Origin: Candidatus Eiseniibacteriota bacterium
GTDB taxonomy: Bacteria; Eisenbacteria; RBG-16-71-46; CAIMUX01
Length of the DNA stretch: 64,000 nt
Reading direction: 5' to 3'
NCBI GenBank assembly: GCA_020633975.1
Contig: JACKCR010000002.1
Span: forward strand, 1-64,000
This document shows positions 33,735-43,027 of the stretch, in pieces. The notes under the pieces were generated by a model, which was not told the DNA's origin, did not search any database, and saw nothing but the letters and a program-made list of their open reading frames with translations. Position numbers and translations under genes: made by a program. Every line of letters starts with the position of its first letter. Within the stretch, counting starts at the first letter, position 1.

Positions 33735-35741
33735 GTGGGTGGTGGGTGGAGCGATGTGGCCGCGCGGCCTATCCTGAGCGACTCGGTGAGGGACGTGCTG
33801 TCGGATGGCCGGCACGCATGGGACGGCGGCGAGATCTTCTGGGTGGCCGATCTCGTCAAGAGCGGGGAACGAGTGGACTCTAGGCGTGAGCAATCGAAAC
33901 GAAGCGCTCGTCGGCACGACGTGGCCGAAGTGGCCGACGTGGTGGACGTCGATACGAGTGTCTTTGCCTCACCGCGCCGACTTGCACTGCTCGCGGGAAT
34001 CGTCGCCATCGGGCTGGCCTACGCCTACGTGCTCCGTTGGACCTCCGACGATGCGTTCATCACCTTTCGCTACATCGATCAGTGGCTGGGTGGTCACGGC
34101 CTCGTCTACAACCCGGGGGAGCGAGTGGAGGGGTACACGCATCCTCTCTGGCTCCTGCTCCTCACTCCCTTTCGCGCGGCGGGATTGGCGCTCGTCCCTG
34201 CGTCGATGTTTCTCGGGCTCTTGTCGTACGCGGGGCTCCTGCTTCTCCTCGGGCGTCGATACCCGTTGACTGCTCTCGTCCTCGCTCTCCACTCCGAGGT
34301 GGCGACCTGGGCCACTGGTGGACTGGAGACGATGCTGTTCACCCTCGAAACGATGCTGCTCGTTTGGACGGTCTCCCAGAAACGAGCATGGCTCGCTGGA
34401 CTCGTTTCCGTTGCTGTGGTTCTCACGCGACCGGACGGCGCGCTCTTCGTTGTGTGCGCGGGCCTGTTCCTTCTTCTGTGGTCCGAGCGTTCGGTCGGCA
34501 TGGGAGGACGGATCCGTACGCTCGGGCGGTTCCTAGCGCCGATCGCCCTCGTACTTGCCCCGTACTTGGCCTGGAAGCTGTCGTACTACGGAGACCTCCT
34601 TCCGAATACCTACTACGCGAAGTCCGGAGGGGGGAGTTGGTGGTCCCAGGGAGAATTCTACCTGCGGACCGTTGGGCGTGGACATCCGACCACCTGGCTC
34701 GGTGTGGTGCCTCTCGTCGCTTGCCTGTTGGTGCTCCTACAGGCTGCTGCTGCAGCCATCCTTCCGTCGCTCCGTGCCCATCTGCCGCGCTTCGATCTGC
34801 CGTGGGGCCTCGGAGAGCGGCTCCGGGAGACGAGCGACGAAGAGGTGCGTCGCTTCCTCGTCGCGGTGGTCTTCGCCTGGGCGTACCTGATCCTCTTCGT
34901 AGCCCGCGTTGGCGGGGACTTCATGTACGCGCGGTTCGTGGTCCCGGTGCTGCCGCTGCTCTTCCTCTCCTTCGAGATCCTCCTGCGGGTCGGGTGGCGA
35001 CCTGGTGCGCACGCACCTCGGATCGGCCGACGTGCTCTTCTTCTCGGTGTCTTGCCGCTCGTCGTTTTCGCGGAGAACTGGACGACTCGCGCTTCGCTCT
35101 TCCTCGACGCGGATTCTGCCCGCGGACGGCGGCGGCTTCGTGGGATCGAAGACGAGCGCTGGTACTGGGCCAGTGACACCGGTCGGGGGGAGAACAGGAT
35201 CGAGGAGGCGCGGCGCTACGGTGCGTACTTCGAGGAGCAGTTCGACGGGATGGATGTCACCGTGGCGATCCTCGGGCAGGCCGCGTTCGGCTACTACGGG
35301 AGGTTCCCCCGCGTAGTTGAAGAGAACGGACTCACCGAACCCCTCATCGCCCGGCGTCCTGTGACGGAACGAGGACGGCCCGGCCACGAGAAGCGCGCCA
35401 CTTTGGATGACCTACGCTTCCTCGGAGTCGACTTTAGGCTGCTCCGGAGAGAACCGGAGGAACTGTACCGTGCCGCGCACTTCCGGGTGGGCAACTACGC
35501 GTTGATAGGAGAACTGGTGAGGTACGATGCGCCGCTCGTCTCGAAGCTCCTCACCGAGCGCGCCGATCGGGTCGACATCATCGAGTTCCCGAGGTACTTC
35601 GACTACTGGGCCAGCACCGAGGCAGCGGGCCTCACCCGGAGCGAAGTCAACGACGTAGCGGCCGAGTTCGAGGCCTTCTACTTCCGGTACAACGACGACC
35701 CGGTCCGGTGGGAACGGCTACGGAACCTCTGCGGGATGTGA
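33735..35741 (+). CDS. GT-C-like membrane glycosyltransferase, function unassigned
   Basis: Up to 668 residues. About 9-10 membrane helices lie between residues 78 and 445. Just after the first helix comes the pattern SDDAFITFRYIDQWLGGHGL, then YNPGERVEGYTHPLW. This double-Asp loop is typical of GT-C enzymes using polyprenyl-phosphate sugars (ArnT/AftB-like). The C-terminal soluble part (about 455-668) contains DVTVAILGQAAFGYYGRFP and FLGVDFRLLRREPEELYR and probably lies outside. The N-terminal 75 residues are charged and poorly supported, so the real start may be a GTG closer to residue 63. The acceptor is unknown. Confidence 0.75.
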   Translation: MGGGWSDVAARPILSDSVRDVLSDGRHAWDGGEIFWVADLVKSGERVDSRREQSKRSARRHDVAEVADVVDVDTSVFASPRRLALLAGIVAIGLAYAYVLRWTSDDAFITFRYIDQWLGGHGLVYNPGERVEGYTHPLWLLLLTPFRAAGLALVPASMFLGLLSYAGLLLLLGRRYPLTALVLALHSEVATWATGGLETMLFTLETMLLVWTVSQKRAWLAGLVSVAVVLTRPDGALFVVCAGLFLLLWSERSVGMGGRIRTLGRFLAPIALVLAPYLAWKLSYYGDLLPNTYYAKSGGGSWWSQGEFYLRTVGRGHPTTWLGVVPLVACLLVLLQAAAAAILPSLRAHLPRFDLPWGLGERLRETSDEEVRRFLVAVVFAWAYLILFVARVGGDFMYARFVVPVLPLLFLSFEILLRVGWRPGAHAPRIGRRALLLGVLPLVVFAENWTTRASLFLDADSARGRRRLRGIEDERWYWASDTGRGENRIEEARRYGAYFEEQFDGMDVTVAILGQAAFGYYGRFPRVVEENGLTEPLIARRPVTERGRPGHEKRATLDDLRFLGVDFRLLRREPEELYRAAHFRVGNYALIGELVRYDAPLVSKLLTERADRVDIIEFPRYFDYWASTEAAGLTRSEVNDVAAEFEAFYFRYNDDPVRWERLRNLCGM

Positions 35742-35756
35742 CCAGCGCGAAGCCGT

Positions 35757-36047
35757 CTACGCCGTCTCTCGGTCGATCTGACACTCCGCGATCACGTCGC
35801 CCGGCACGAGCCTCCATGCAAGCCAGACCAGGAGTCCTACGATGACGACGTCGTCCAGCTGACCGAGAACGGGGATCCAGTCCGGGACGAGGTCGAACGG
35901 CATGGCGAGATACGCGAGCGCCGCGCCGAGGAGCCACTTCGCGGCGCGCGGAGTCCGTTCGTGTTCGAGGACAGCTCGTCCTAGACGTACCTTGCGCCGA
36001 ACTGCGAAACGCAGTCCGGCCAGTCGGCTTCGGACCTTCTCGTTCAT
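35757..36047 (-). CDS. DUF1232 (YkvA-like) small membrane protein
   Basis: 96 residues. The core LAMPFDLVPDWIPVLGQLDD followed by VVIVGLLVWLAWRLVP is the DUF1232 signature, with one or two membrane helices. Role unknown in general. Its ATG overlaps the stop of the DUF1287 gene (ATGA), so the two are co-translated. Confidence 0.9.
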   Translation of the reverse strand: MNEKVRSRLAGLRFAVRRKVRLGRAVLEHERTPRAAKWLLGAALAYLAMPFDLVPDWIPVLGQLDDVVIVGLLVWLAWRLVPGDVIAECQIDRETA

Positions 36048-36787
36048 TCGGAGGGAAGGTAACGGTAGTGACCGGTCACCGGGTACTCGAAGATCGAATC
36101 CTCGAGCTGCGGGCCCCGTCCGATGTTGTGGACGATCAGTGGACGCACGTCGTCCCCGGACCTGGAGTCGACCACGATGCCCACGTGCGGGAGGTTTCCC
36201 GGGAGTCGCCAGGTCACGAGGTCGCCGGGTCGATAGTCGGCTGGATCGTTCGTAACGGGGAGTGACTCTCCGTGCCGCGTGAAGAAGACCTCGAGGTTCG
36301 GCACGCGCCGGTGGTCGATGTTTGGGTCCGGACGGCTGAGCCCCCAGATCCTGGGGTACGACGAGAAGGCGCGACGCATGTCCTCGTGGACGCGCTCTTG
36401 GAGGTCGATGCCGAGCGCTCGATACGCGCGGATGACGACGTCACTACAGACGCCGATGCTGTCCGGTACGTCACCGCCCGGGTAGGAGAGCCGATGGTAG
36501 CTTCCGTCGTATGTGACACGGTGCCGGGTTCTCTCCTTGGCCGCGGCGACGAGCGCTGCCGCGGTCCGCTCGCGACCGATGGGAGCCGAAGTGGAAGAGG
36601 GGGCGGAAGCGGAGATTGGAGCGGGACGGGAAGAGGACGCTGATTCCTCCAGAGTCGTGTTCGGCTCCGTGCCGGATCCGGCGCGCGCCCACCTCTCTGG
36701 TAGCACGAGACCTGCCGCGGCAAGGAGTGAGGCCGCGGCTGCCAGCGCACACCTACAAACGGAAGCCGAGGAGGCCCTTACGACCAT
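36044..36787 (-). CDS. Secreted DUF1287 protein (NlpC/P60-like fold)
   Basis: 247 residues from an ATG preceded by GGAAGGAAG. A signal peptide (ALAAAASLLAAAGLV) leads to a Ser/Ala/Pro-rich linker (about residues 38-75). The DUF1287 domain follows: RHRVTYDGSYHRLSYPGGDV, SIGVCSDVVIRAYRALGID, NLEVFFTRHG, DYRPGDLVTWRLPG, NLPHVGIVVDSR and IVHNIGRGP. The Cys in GVCSD and the His in PHVGI suit a Cys-peptidase-like catalytic pair, as in cell-wall hydrolases or amidases; activity is unproven. It is the first gene of a pair with DUF1232 (4-base overlap). It is divergent from the SBBP gene. Confidence 0.88.
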   Translation of the reverse strand: MVVRASSASVCRCALAAAASLLAAAGLVLPERWARAGSGTEPNTTLEESASSSRPAPISASAPSSTSAPIGRERTAAALVAAAKERTRHRVTYDGSYHRLSYPGGDVPDSIGVCSDVVIRAYRALGIDLQERVHEDMRRAFSSYPRIWGLSRPDPNIDHRRVPNLEVFFTRHGESLPVTNDPADYRPGDLVTWRLPGNLPHVGIVVDSRSGDDVRPLIVHNIGRGPQLEDSIFEYPVTGHYRYLPSE

Positions 36788-36961
36788 TCTTCCTTCCCAT
36801 CGTCTCGAGATCCATCCGATCCGATCCACGCGCCAACGTTCCCTTTCACTCGGATATCGACCGCCCGCCCACGTCGAGCACAGCCCCTATCGGAAGTATC
36901 ATGTATCGCATCGGCGGTTCCCGCGACAGCTCGGCGAGTTCACGTCATCTCCGGAGGTTTC

Positions 36962-38665
36962 ATGCACGTCCGCGTACCGGGACGCCCAACCGCGTCCTAC
37001 TGTCTCGCCGCGCTCTCACTCGCCCTGGTAGCCGGGGCGTCCTCACTCGGAGTGGGGGCCGCCTCGGCCGAACCGACTCCGCCGATTCTCTGGACGGACC
37101 AATGGAACGGCCCAGGGAACCATGACGACTATCCGCACGTCATTGGTGTCGATCCCTTCGGCGGATTCTACGTCGGTGGTTCGACGTACGAAAACGGGGT
37201 TGGAGCGAATCGTGAGGACTACTTCCTCAACCGGTACGCCGAGGACGGGACGATCGAGTGGACCCGCATCCTGGGTGAGACGGGATACGACGATCTCACC
37301 GCGATGATCACCGGGCCCGGGTGGGTCACGGTGACGGGGATCACGACGTTCGACAACCAGTTCGAAGTCACGACCCTGTCGTATGACGATGCCGGAACGC
37401 TTCTCTGGGAAGACCGGGTTCCGCTCTCGGGCACCTTCTGGCGTGAGTTCGGGCCCCGGATGGTTCAGGACACGAACGGCAACTTCCTCATCTCGGCTCA
37501 CTCGGCTGGTGACTATCTCGTCCTGAAGTACGATCCCGACGGAACCCTGCTCTGGACGCAGTCCTATGATGGCCCGGGTGGGGATGACGACTTCGCCTCG
37601 GACATCGCGGTCGACTCGGCGGGAAACGTCTATGTCACCGGTATCGTTCCTACCACGGTCCAGTTCGGTAGGGCCATCGGCACGATCAAGCTCGACCCCA
37701 ATGGCGTCTTTCAGTGGGAGCAGTTCGAGTCAGGAGACATCGGGTCGGTGTTCGAGTACGCCGGAGTGCGAGTCGGTCCTGACGGTCATCCCGTAGTATC
37801 CGGGAATCCGGAGTCTGTTTGTGGCGTGTTCGAACTCCGCGTCTGGAAGTGCGACGCGGCGACGGGAGCGCCAGTTTGGGTCGAGAGCTATCCGCCGGAC
37901 CCTTGCCACTCCATGGAACCGATCGGGATGACGATGGATGGAGACGGAAACGCGTACGTCACTTCGTTCGGTCACGAGGTTCCGTTCGAGACGCACTTCC
38001 ACACCTTCAAGTACGCGCCCGATGGAACCCAGCTCTGGCATCGTCTCTTCGACGGCGCCGGCACGTCCGGAGACATTCCGAACGCGCTCACGCTCGACGA
38101 GGCGGGTAACCTCTATGTTGCGGGGCTCACGACCTTCCCGCCGCAAAACCGCGACTACGCTGCAGTGAAGTACTCTCCGGATGGCGACGAACTCTGGACG
38201 CTGCACTGGCCGGATCCTCAAGGAACCAACGCGTGGATCACCGCGGTGGCGGTCACGTCTCTCGGGGACGTGATCTTCAGCGGGCAGGTCTACGACTCCG
38301 CACACCAAGAAGACGCGGTGACGCTCTACCTCAGGCAGCAGGATCCGGCAGACGTCACTTCGCCGGCCGATGCTGCGGCGATGCCGTCTGGTCCGATGCT
38401 CGAAGTGTCGCAGAACCCGTTCATGTCGAGCACGAACGTACGATACGAACTCGCTTCCACGGCTGTGGTGACTCTCGACGTTCATGATGCTGCGGGACGT
38501 GCCGTCCGTAGACTTGCGCACGGGGCAGTGTCCGCGGGAGTTCATGAAGTCGACTGGGATGGGACCGGGTATCGCGGCGTGGCCCTGGCTGCCGGCGTCT
38601 ACTTCGTCCGCCTCTCAACGGAAGGAGGAGGCTCGGCGACGGTGGCGGTGCGGCTACTTCACTGA
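36962..38665 (+). CDS. Secreted SBBP-type beta-propeller with sorting module
   Basis: 567 residues. GGAGG lies 5 bases before the ATG. The signal peptide ends ASA-EPT. Seven or so SBBP-like blades follow, each pairing D-x-x-G-N-x-Y-V-T/A-G with a W-x-x-x-Y/F strand: VDPFGGFYVGGST, VDSAGNVYVTGI, MDGDGNAYVTSFG, LDEAGNLYVAGLT. Residues about 475-567 form the sorting module (VSQNPFMSSTNVRYEL, DAAGRAVRRL, DWDGTGYRGVALAAGVYFVRL). Such propellers are surface-exposed binding scaffolds; no catalytic residues are evident. It is monocistronic, with a hairpin after it. Confidence 0.88.
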   Translation: MHVRVPGRPTASYCLAALSLALVAGASSLGVGAASAEPTPPILWTDQWNGPGNHDDYPHVIGVDPFGGFYVGGSTYENGVGANREDYFLNRYAEDGTIEWTRILGETGYDDLTAMITGPGWVTVTGITTFDNQFEVTTLSYDDAGTLLWEDRVPLSGTFWREFGPRMVQDTNGNFLISAHSAGDYLVLKYDPDGTLLWTQSYDGPGGDDDFASDIAVDSAGNVYVTGIVPTTVQFGRAIGTIKLDPNGVFQWEQFESGDIGSVFEYAGVRVGPDGHPVVSGNPESVCGVFELRVWKCDAATGAPVWVESYPPDPCHSMEPIGMTMDGDGNAYVTSFGHEVPFETHFHTFKYAPDGTQLWHRLFDGAGTSGDIPNALTLDEAGNLYVAGLTTFPPQNRDYAAVKYSPDGDELWTLHWPDPQGTNAWITAVAVTSLGDVIFSGQVYDSAHQEDAVTLYLRQQDPADVTSPADAAAMPSGPMLEVSQNPFMSSTNVRYELASTAVVTLDVHDAAGRAVRRLAHGAVSAGVHEVDWDGTGYRGVALAAGVYFVRLSTEGGGSATVAVRLLH

Positions 38666-38697
38666 CCGCTGCCGGGCTCCCGAAGTTTCTGAGCTCC

Positions 38698-38731
38698 GAT
38701 GGGGCGCGACTACTCGACGTCCTGCCCCATC
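38698..38731. terminator. Hairpin between convergent genes
   Basis: GATGGGGC (38698-38705) and GCCCCATC (38724-38731) are exact complements with an 18-base loop, between the SBBP gene and the symporter gene. The long loop and lack of a T-run make it a moderate candidate. Confidence 0.5.
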
Positions 38732-38747
38732 GTGGGCCCGCTGGCGC

Positions 38748-40496
38748 TCATTCGATGTCGTGCCCCTCGACGACATCGGTGATCCGCGGGGCCCGGTGCG
38801 GAGGGTCCATCTCCCCAGAGTCCAGCCGTCGGAAGTACTCGCGGTACGCCTTCATCGCGATCGGTCCGAAGATGAGCATGATCGGGATGTTCGCCCAGAG
38901 CATGACACCTGTCCCGAGTGCAGAGAGTACGTCGAGTTCATCCTGGGTTCTCACGAGCTGTGCGGTGACGAGAATGAGAAGGCAGTAGATGATCCGGTAG
39001 GGAAGGACCGAGCGCGCTCCGAGGAGGAACACGACGCCCTGCTCTCCGTAGTAGCTCCAGGAAATGATGGTGGAGAACGCGAAGAGCCAGGCGACGGCGG
39101 GGATCATCCAGAAGCCGAGCCCTGGGAGGGTTCGGTCGAACGCTTTGGCAGTCAGAGTGGCGCCGTTGTAGTCCAAGTACGCGCCATCGATCGCGATGTT
39201 GGGGCGTGACGGGGCGACGAACGGCTCGAACTCTGCGCGAAGCTGGCCGGATGCATCGACCTGAAGCGTTCCGAAGACGCGGTGACGTTCCCCGCCTGTC
39301 GTCTCGTTCGTCCCCCCATCCAAGACGACGAAGAGCGCAGCTCCGTCGAACGTCTGGTTCTTCGACTCTGCCACGTCGCTCACCGTCAGTGCGCACGGCT
39401 CGATCTGCCAGGCCGACGATCCATCTTCCAGCACGACTTCACGGAGCGAAGGGGTTCCGTCGGCGAATGCCAGGGCCGGCCCGCGGTCCCAGGCACCGGA
39501 TAGCAGGATCACCAATGCAGTGATCGTGCAGACACAGAGCGTATCGATGAACGGTCCGAGACCGGCGACGATGCCCTCGCGCACGGGTTCGTCCGTCTTG
39601 GCCGCGGCGTGTGCGATCGGGGCCGATCCCTGTCCCGCTTCGTTCGAGAACAGAGCGCGCTGCATCCCCTTGAGGAACCCGTAGCCGACCGTGCCGCCGA
39701 TGAAGGCCCCGGATGCCTGACTCGGCGCGAACGCATCCTTCACGATGAGCGCGAAGATCGCCGGCACCTCGGTGATGTTGACCGCGATCACGTAGAGCCC
39801 CGCGAGCACGTAGATCAGGCACATGAACGGTACGAGTCGTCCCGCGACGTCACCGATCCGCTTGATTCCGCCGAGGATGACTAGGCCGACGCTCACGGTG
39901 AGTACGACGCCTGTGACGTACTTGGGCACGCCGAAGTACTTCTGCGTGATGTCGGCGACGTTCCAAGCCTGGAACATGTTCCCGCCGGTGAGACACGAGA
40001 TGATGAGCGTCACGCAGAAGATTCCGCCGATCACGAGGCCAAGAGGACCGAGCGACGGGTGGATCTGGGAGAGCCCTTTCTTGCACACCCACATCGCACC
40101 GCCGTGCGGGTTGTCCGGGTCGGACGTGTCGCGGAAGAGCATCGCCTGCGTCACCTCGGTCATCTTGAGGCACATGCCGATCACGCCGACGACCCACATC
40201 CAGAAGACCGCTCCAGGGCCACCGAGCGAGATCGCAATCGCGACACCTGCGATGTTGCCGAGTCCCACCGTGGCGGAGAGTGCGGTCGACAGGGCCTGGA
40301 AGTGGTTGATCGCGCCGGGGTCGTTCTTATCGTCGTAGACCCCACGGATGACCTGGACGCCGTGGGTGAGCGCGCGGTACTGCCCGAATCCCGTCCACAC
40401 CGTGAAGAGCACACCGACGGCGAGAAGCACATAGAGCACGTATTGGTGCCACGTGATGTCGTTGATGACGGTGACGACGGCCCAGAAGGTTTCCAT
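38748..40496 (-). CDS. Sodium:alanine symporter family (AGCS) with inserted extracytoplasmic domain
   Basis: 582 residues. Na+-coupled uptake of alanine/glycine or related amino acids at the inner membrane. The AGCS signature is clear: TGFGQYRALTHGVQVIRGVYD, INHFQALSTALSATVGLGNI, GPGAVFWMWVVGVIGMCLKM, MQRALFSNEAGQGSAPIAHA. Usual members are 450-480 residues. The excess is a beta-rich insertion of about 110 residues between late helices (after LSGAWDRGP, up to DRTLPGLGFWMIPA) that should face the periplasm. The helices after it (FSTIISWSYYGEQGVVFLLG) are normal. The start at 40496 was chosen because translation from 40559 adds a charged tail not seen in the family. It is divergent from the PQQ-propeller gene. 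Confidence 0.93.
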   Translation of the reverse strand: METFWAVVTVINDITWHQYVLYVLLAVGVLFTVWTGFGQYRALTHGVQVIRGVYDDKNDPGAINHFQALSTALSATVGLGNIAGVAIAISLGGPGAVFWMWVVGVIGMCLKMTEVTQAMLFRDTSDPDNPHGGAMWVCKKGLSQIHPSLGPLGLVIGGIFCVTLIISCLTGGNMFQAWNVADITQKYFGVPKYVTGVVLTVSVGLVILGGIKRIGDVAGRLVPFMCLIYVLAGLYVIAVNITEVPAIFALIVKDAFAPSQASGAFIGGTVGYGFLKGMQRALFSNEAGQGSAPIAHAAAKTDEPVREGIVAGLGPFIDTLCVCTITALVILLSGAWDRGPALAFADGTPSLREVVLEDGSSAWQIEPCALTVSDVAESKNQTFDGAALFVVLDGGTNETTGGERHRVFGTLQVDASGQLRAEFEPFVAPSRPNIAIDGAYLDYNGATLTAKAFDRTLPGLGFWMIPAVAWLFAFSTIISWSYYGEQGVVFLLGARSVLPYRIIYCLLILVTAQLVRTQDELDVLSALGTGVMLWANIPIMLIFGPIAMKAYREYFRRLDSGEMDPPHRAPRITDVVEGHDIE

Positions 40497-40739
40497 GGAT
40501 GACACCCTGTCCTTCTTTGGAGCTGTGGATCTCTTGCCGGGGAGTGTTCGTGGATCCAAATCCTAATGGGGGGTCGCCGGAAGTGCATCCGAGACTTCGA
40601 GATCCAGACAAAGACCACTACACAAATAAATTGTTGTATCAGGAGTGGGTGCGCCGCAACACTTCGTTTCAGTAGGGCCCTCGCGCGAGTTCCGCGGATC
40701 GCGGAAACGAGAACGGGGGCGTTTCCTCGGAGGTGGAAG
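40497..40739. promoter_or_regulatory. Divergent promoter region with local AT-rich patch
   Basis: Separates the symporter (-) and PQQ-propeller (+) genes. Around 40605-40645 lies the most AT-rich patch nearby (ACAAATAAATTGTTGTATCA), unusual in this GC-rich window and a likely site for one or both promoters. Exact -35/-10 boxes cannot be fixed. Confidence 0.4.
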
Positions 40740-42920
40740 ATGCAGGCGCGATCTATCTCGTTGTTGGTGCTGATGTTGGCGGCGGGTGGGACGGCGATGT
40801 CTCCGGATCTGTGCCGTGCGGACTGGAGCACCGGGGCTCATGACAACCAGCGCACCTCGCGCACGTCGGTGGTGGGGCCGGACCGGGCGACTCCATCATT
40901 TGCAGCGGCGGATGCGGGAGCCCTCAAGACTCCCTCCAGCGCGGTGCAGGGGCCGTCTGGGCGGGTCTACATCACCAGAACGCAGCAGGACGTTGCCGCG
41001 GTCGATCCCACGACGGGAACGGTGCTTTGGTCGGCCCTGGCCGCCAATGCGCGCTTCACGGCTCCCGTGGTCGGCCCCGGACAGACGTTCGCCGGCGGGA
41101 CCGGCGAGACCATCACCGTGGGACGCGCCACAGGTGGTGCGGGGACGGTGTTCCGCCTCGATGCCTTGGGGCAGACGCTCTGGAGCCGCGTGTTTCCCAG
41201 TTCGTGCTACGCGTTCGGCGGGCTCACGGTCGACGACGCAGGAAACACGTTTGGGCGGTACCGGGACAATCAGGGGATCGCGTGGCACGCCTTCAAGCTC
41301 AGCCCGTCAGGAGCGACGCTCTGGGAAGTCGCCGTGGCCGGGTACTTCCTCGACGAAGCCGGCGTAGGTGCCCTCACGGGTGACGGAGACATCGTCTTCG
41401 TGCACGGAGATGACACGAACTTCGGCAACGTCTCTCTCTTCGACGGTGTGACGGGCTCTAGCGTGTGGTCGGTTCCGCATTCGCACCCATTCAGCTACCC
41501 AGTCCTTTCGGACAACGGGCTCGTGCTGGTCAACGCGAACGGGAATGTCGGTGAGACCGGGCTCTACGCGTACGACGTGGCCACGGGCTCGCTCGCGTGG
41601 CAGGCGAACTACCCCGAGTCGACGTCCTACCCAGACAATCCGCCGGTTCTACTGCACGACGGGGATGCGGTCATCACGACGGACGAGCCCGGGTTCAGTA
41701 GGCGCGTGGTCCTGCGCATCTCCACGGTAGATGGATCGATCTCGGGAACCGTTCCGTTCCCGACGACACTCGACTACACCCACCCGATCGTCGGAGGGGA
41801 CGACAAGATGTATGTCTGGACCGGTGGGAGCCTGATGTCGTTCTCGCCCTACACCGGCTCGGTCCATTTCCTCTACAACGCCATAGGTCCGTCTGGATGC
41901 ATCGACTGGAGCGCGCCGACGATTCTCGCCGACGGTTCGCTCTTCGCGAGCTGGTGGCGGAGGCAGACTTGTAACGCGAGTTCCGGGATCTCCGAGTGGG
42001 TCACGTTGGCTCCTCCGGTGTCGATTCCCGATTGCTCGGGGAATGCAGCGCCCTTGGCGGAGGTCTCCGGCCCGATCGATCCTGTCGAACCAGGCGCAGA
42101 GACCGTTCTCGACGGCTCTTCGAGTTCCGATCCGGACGGAAACCTCATGTACTACGAATGGCGGGAGTACTTCGACTTCAACGACACGTACGGCTCGATC
42201 CTCTCGCTGAGCCCGACCTACCAGTTCGTCGCGTCGAACATCGGACCGGACCCACGCGTCCGCACGTTCGAGCTCCGCGTGACCGACGCGTGCGATCTGA
42301 TCGATACGGCTCAGTGGGAAGTGACCATCCATCCGGAGAACACGGTCGTCTCGCCCCAAGCTGGCGACGTTTGGCCCGTCGGGAGCGAACGGTCGATCCT
42401 GTGGATGGCGGGGACGGGACCGACGAATCGCGTGATCCAGGTCTCGCGTGATGGGGGAGGTACTTGGGATACGATCGACGTGACTCCGAACGACGGTGAG
42501 TACACTTGGATCGTGACCGGGCCCGAGACGGACCAGGCCAAGGTTCGGGTGTTCCCGGCGGGGAACACCACGACTCAGCAACAGAGTGGTCTGTTCACCA
42601 TCGGAGCGGATCCGGCCGATGTTCTGGGGACGCCGTCGGCGCTCGAGACCAGGCTGCTCCATGCCTTCCCGAATCCCACTTCCTCCCGGGTCGAAATCGG
42701 GTTCCAGCTCGCCACCGAAGCCCGGGTGGAGCTGGAGGTCTTCGACGTTCGAGGGGCAAGGGTCCGGGGGCTCGTGTCGAGAACACTACCTGGAGGAGTC
42801 CACCGCGTGATGTGGGACGGTGTCTCCGACGATGGCGGGATCGTTGGGTCAGGCATCTATCTGTACAGGCTTACTGCTGGCGACCATCGAGAATCGGGGA
42901 AGCTCTCGATCCTCCGTTAG
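40740..42920 (+). CDS. Secreted PQQ-like beta-propeller with Ig-like domain and sorting module
   Basis: 726 residues from an ATG after GGAGG. Signal peptide ends LCRA-DWS. The propeller (about 40-420) has PQQ-type blades: VAAVDPTTGTVLWSALA, FRLDALGQTLWSRVF, YAYDVATGSLAWQANY. It is followed by a PKD-like segment (GPIDPVEPGAETVLDGSSSS) and a Ser-Thr-type Ig-like domain (VVSPQAGDVWPVGSERSILW, VSRDGGGTWDTI). The last 90 residues are the sorting module (AFPNPTSSRVEIGF, VRGARVRGL, MWDGVSDDGGIVGSGIYLYRL). No PQQ-dehydrogenase active-site residues are evident, so a scaffold role is more likely. The next gene on the strand starts about 107 bases later. Confidence 0.87.
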   Translation: MQARSISLLVLMLAAGGTAMSPDLCRADWSTGAHDNQRTSRTSVVGPDRATPSFAAADAGALKTPSSAVQGPSGRVYITRTQQDVAAVDPTTGTVLWSALAANARFTAPVVGPGQTFAGGTGETITVGRATGGAGTVFRLDALGQTLWSRVFPSSCYAFGGLTVDDAGNTFGRYRDNQGIAWHAFKLSPSGATLWEVAVAGYFLDEAGVGALTGDGDIVFVHGDDTNFGNVSLFDGVTGSSVWSVPHSHPFSYPVLSDNGLVLVNANGNVGETGLYAYDVATGSLAWQANYPESTSYPDNPPVLLHDGDAVITTDEPGFSRRVVLRISTVDGSISGTVPFPTTLDYTHPIVGGDDKMYVWTGGSLMSFSPYTGSVHFLYNAIGPSGCIDWSAPTILADGSLFASWWRRQTCNASSGISEWVTLAPPVSIPDCSGNAAPLAEVSGPIDPVEPGAETVLDGSSSSDPDGNLMYYEWREYFDFNDTYGSILSLSPTYQFVASNIGPDPRVRTFELRVTDACDLIDTAQWEVTIHPENTVVSPQAGDVWPVGSERSILWMAGTGPTNRVIQVSRDGGGTWDTIDVTPNDGEYTWIVTGPETDQAKVRVFPAGNTTTQQQSGLFTIGADPADVLGTPSALETRLLHAFPNPTSSRVEIGFQLATEARVELEVFDVRGARVRGLVSRTLPGGVHRVMWDGVSDDGGIVGSGIYLYRLTAGDHRESGKLSILR

Positions 42921-43027
42921 TCTGGATTCGGCGGGATTCGGAATGTCGTGTGAGGGGCGATCTAATGTATCGTTGCCCTACCCTTTCCGACTCCCGTCCG
43001 ACCACTCACTGACGAAGAGGAGGAACT

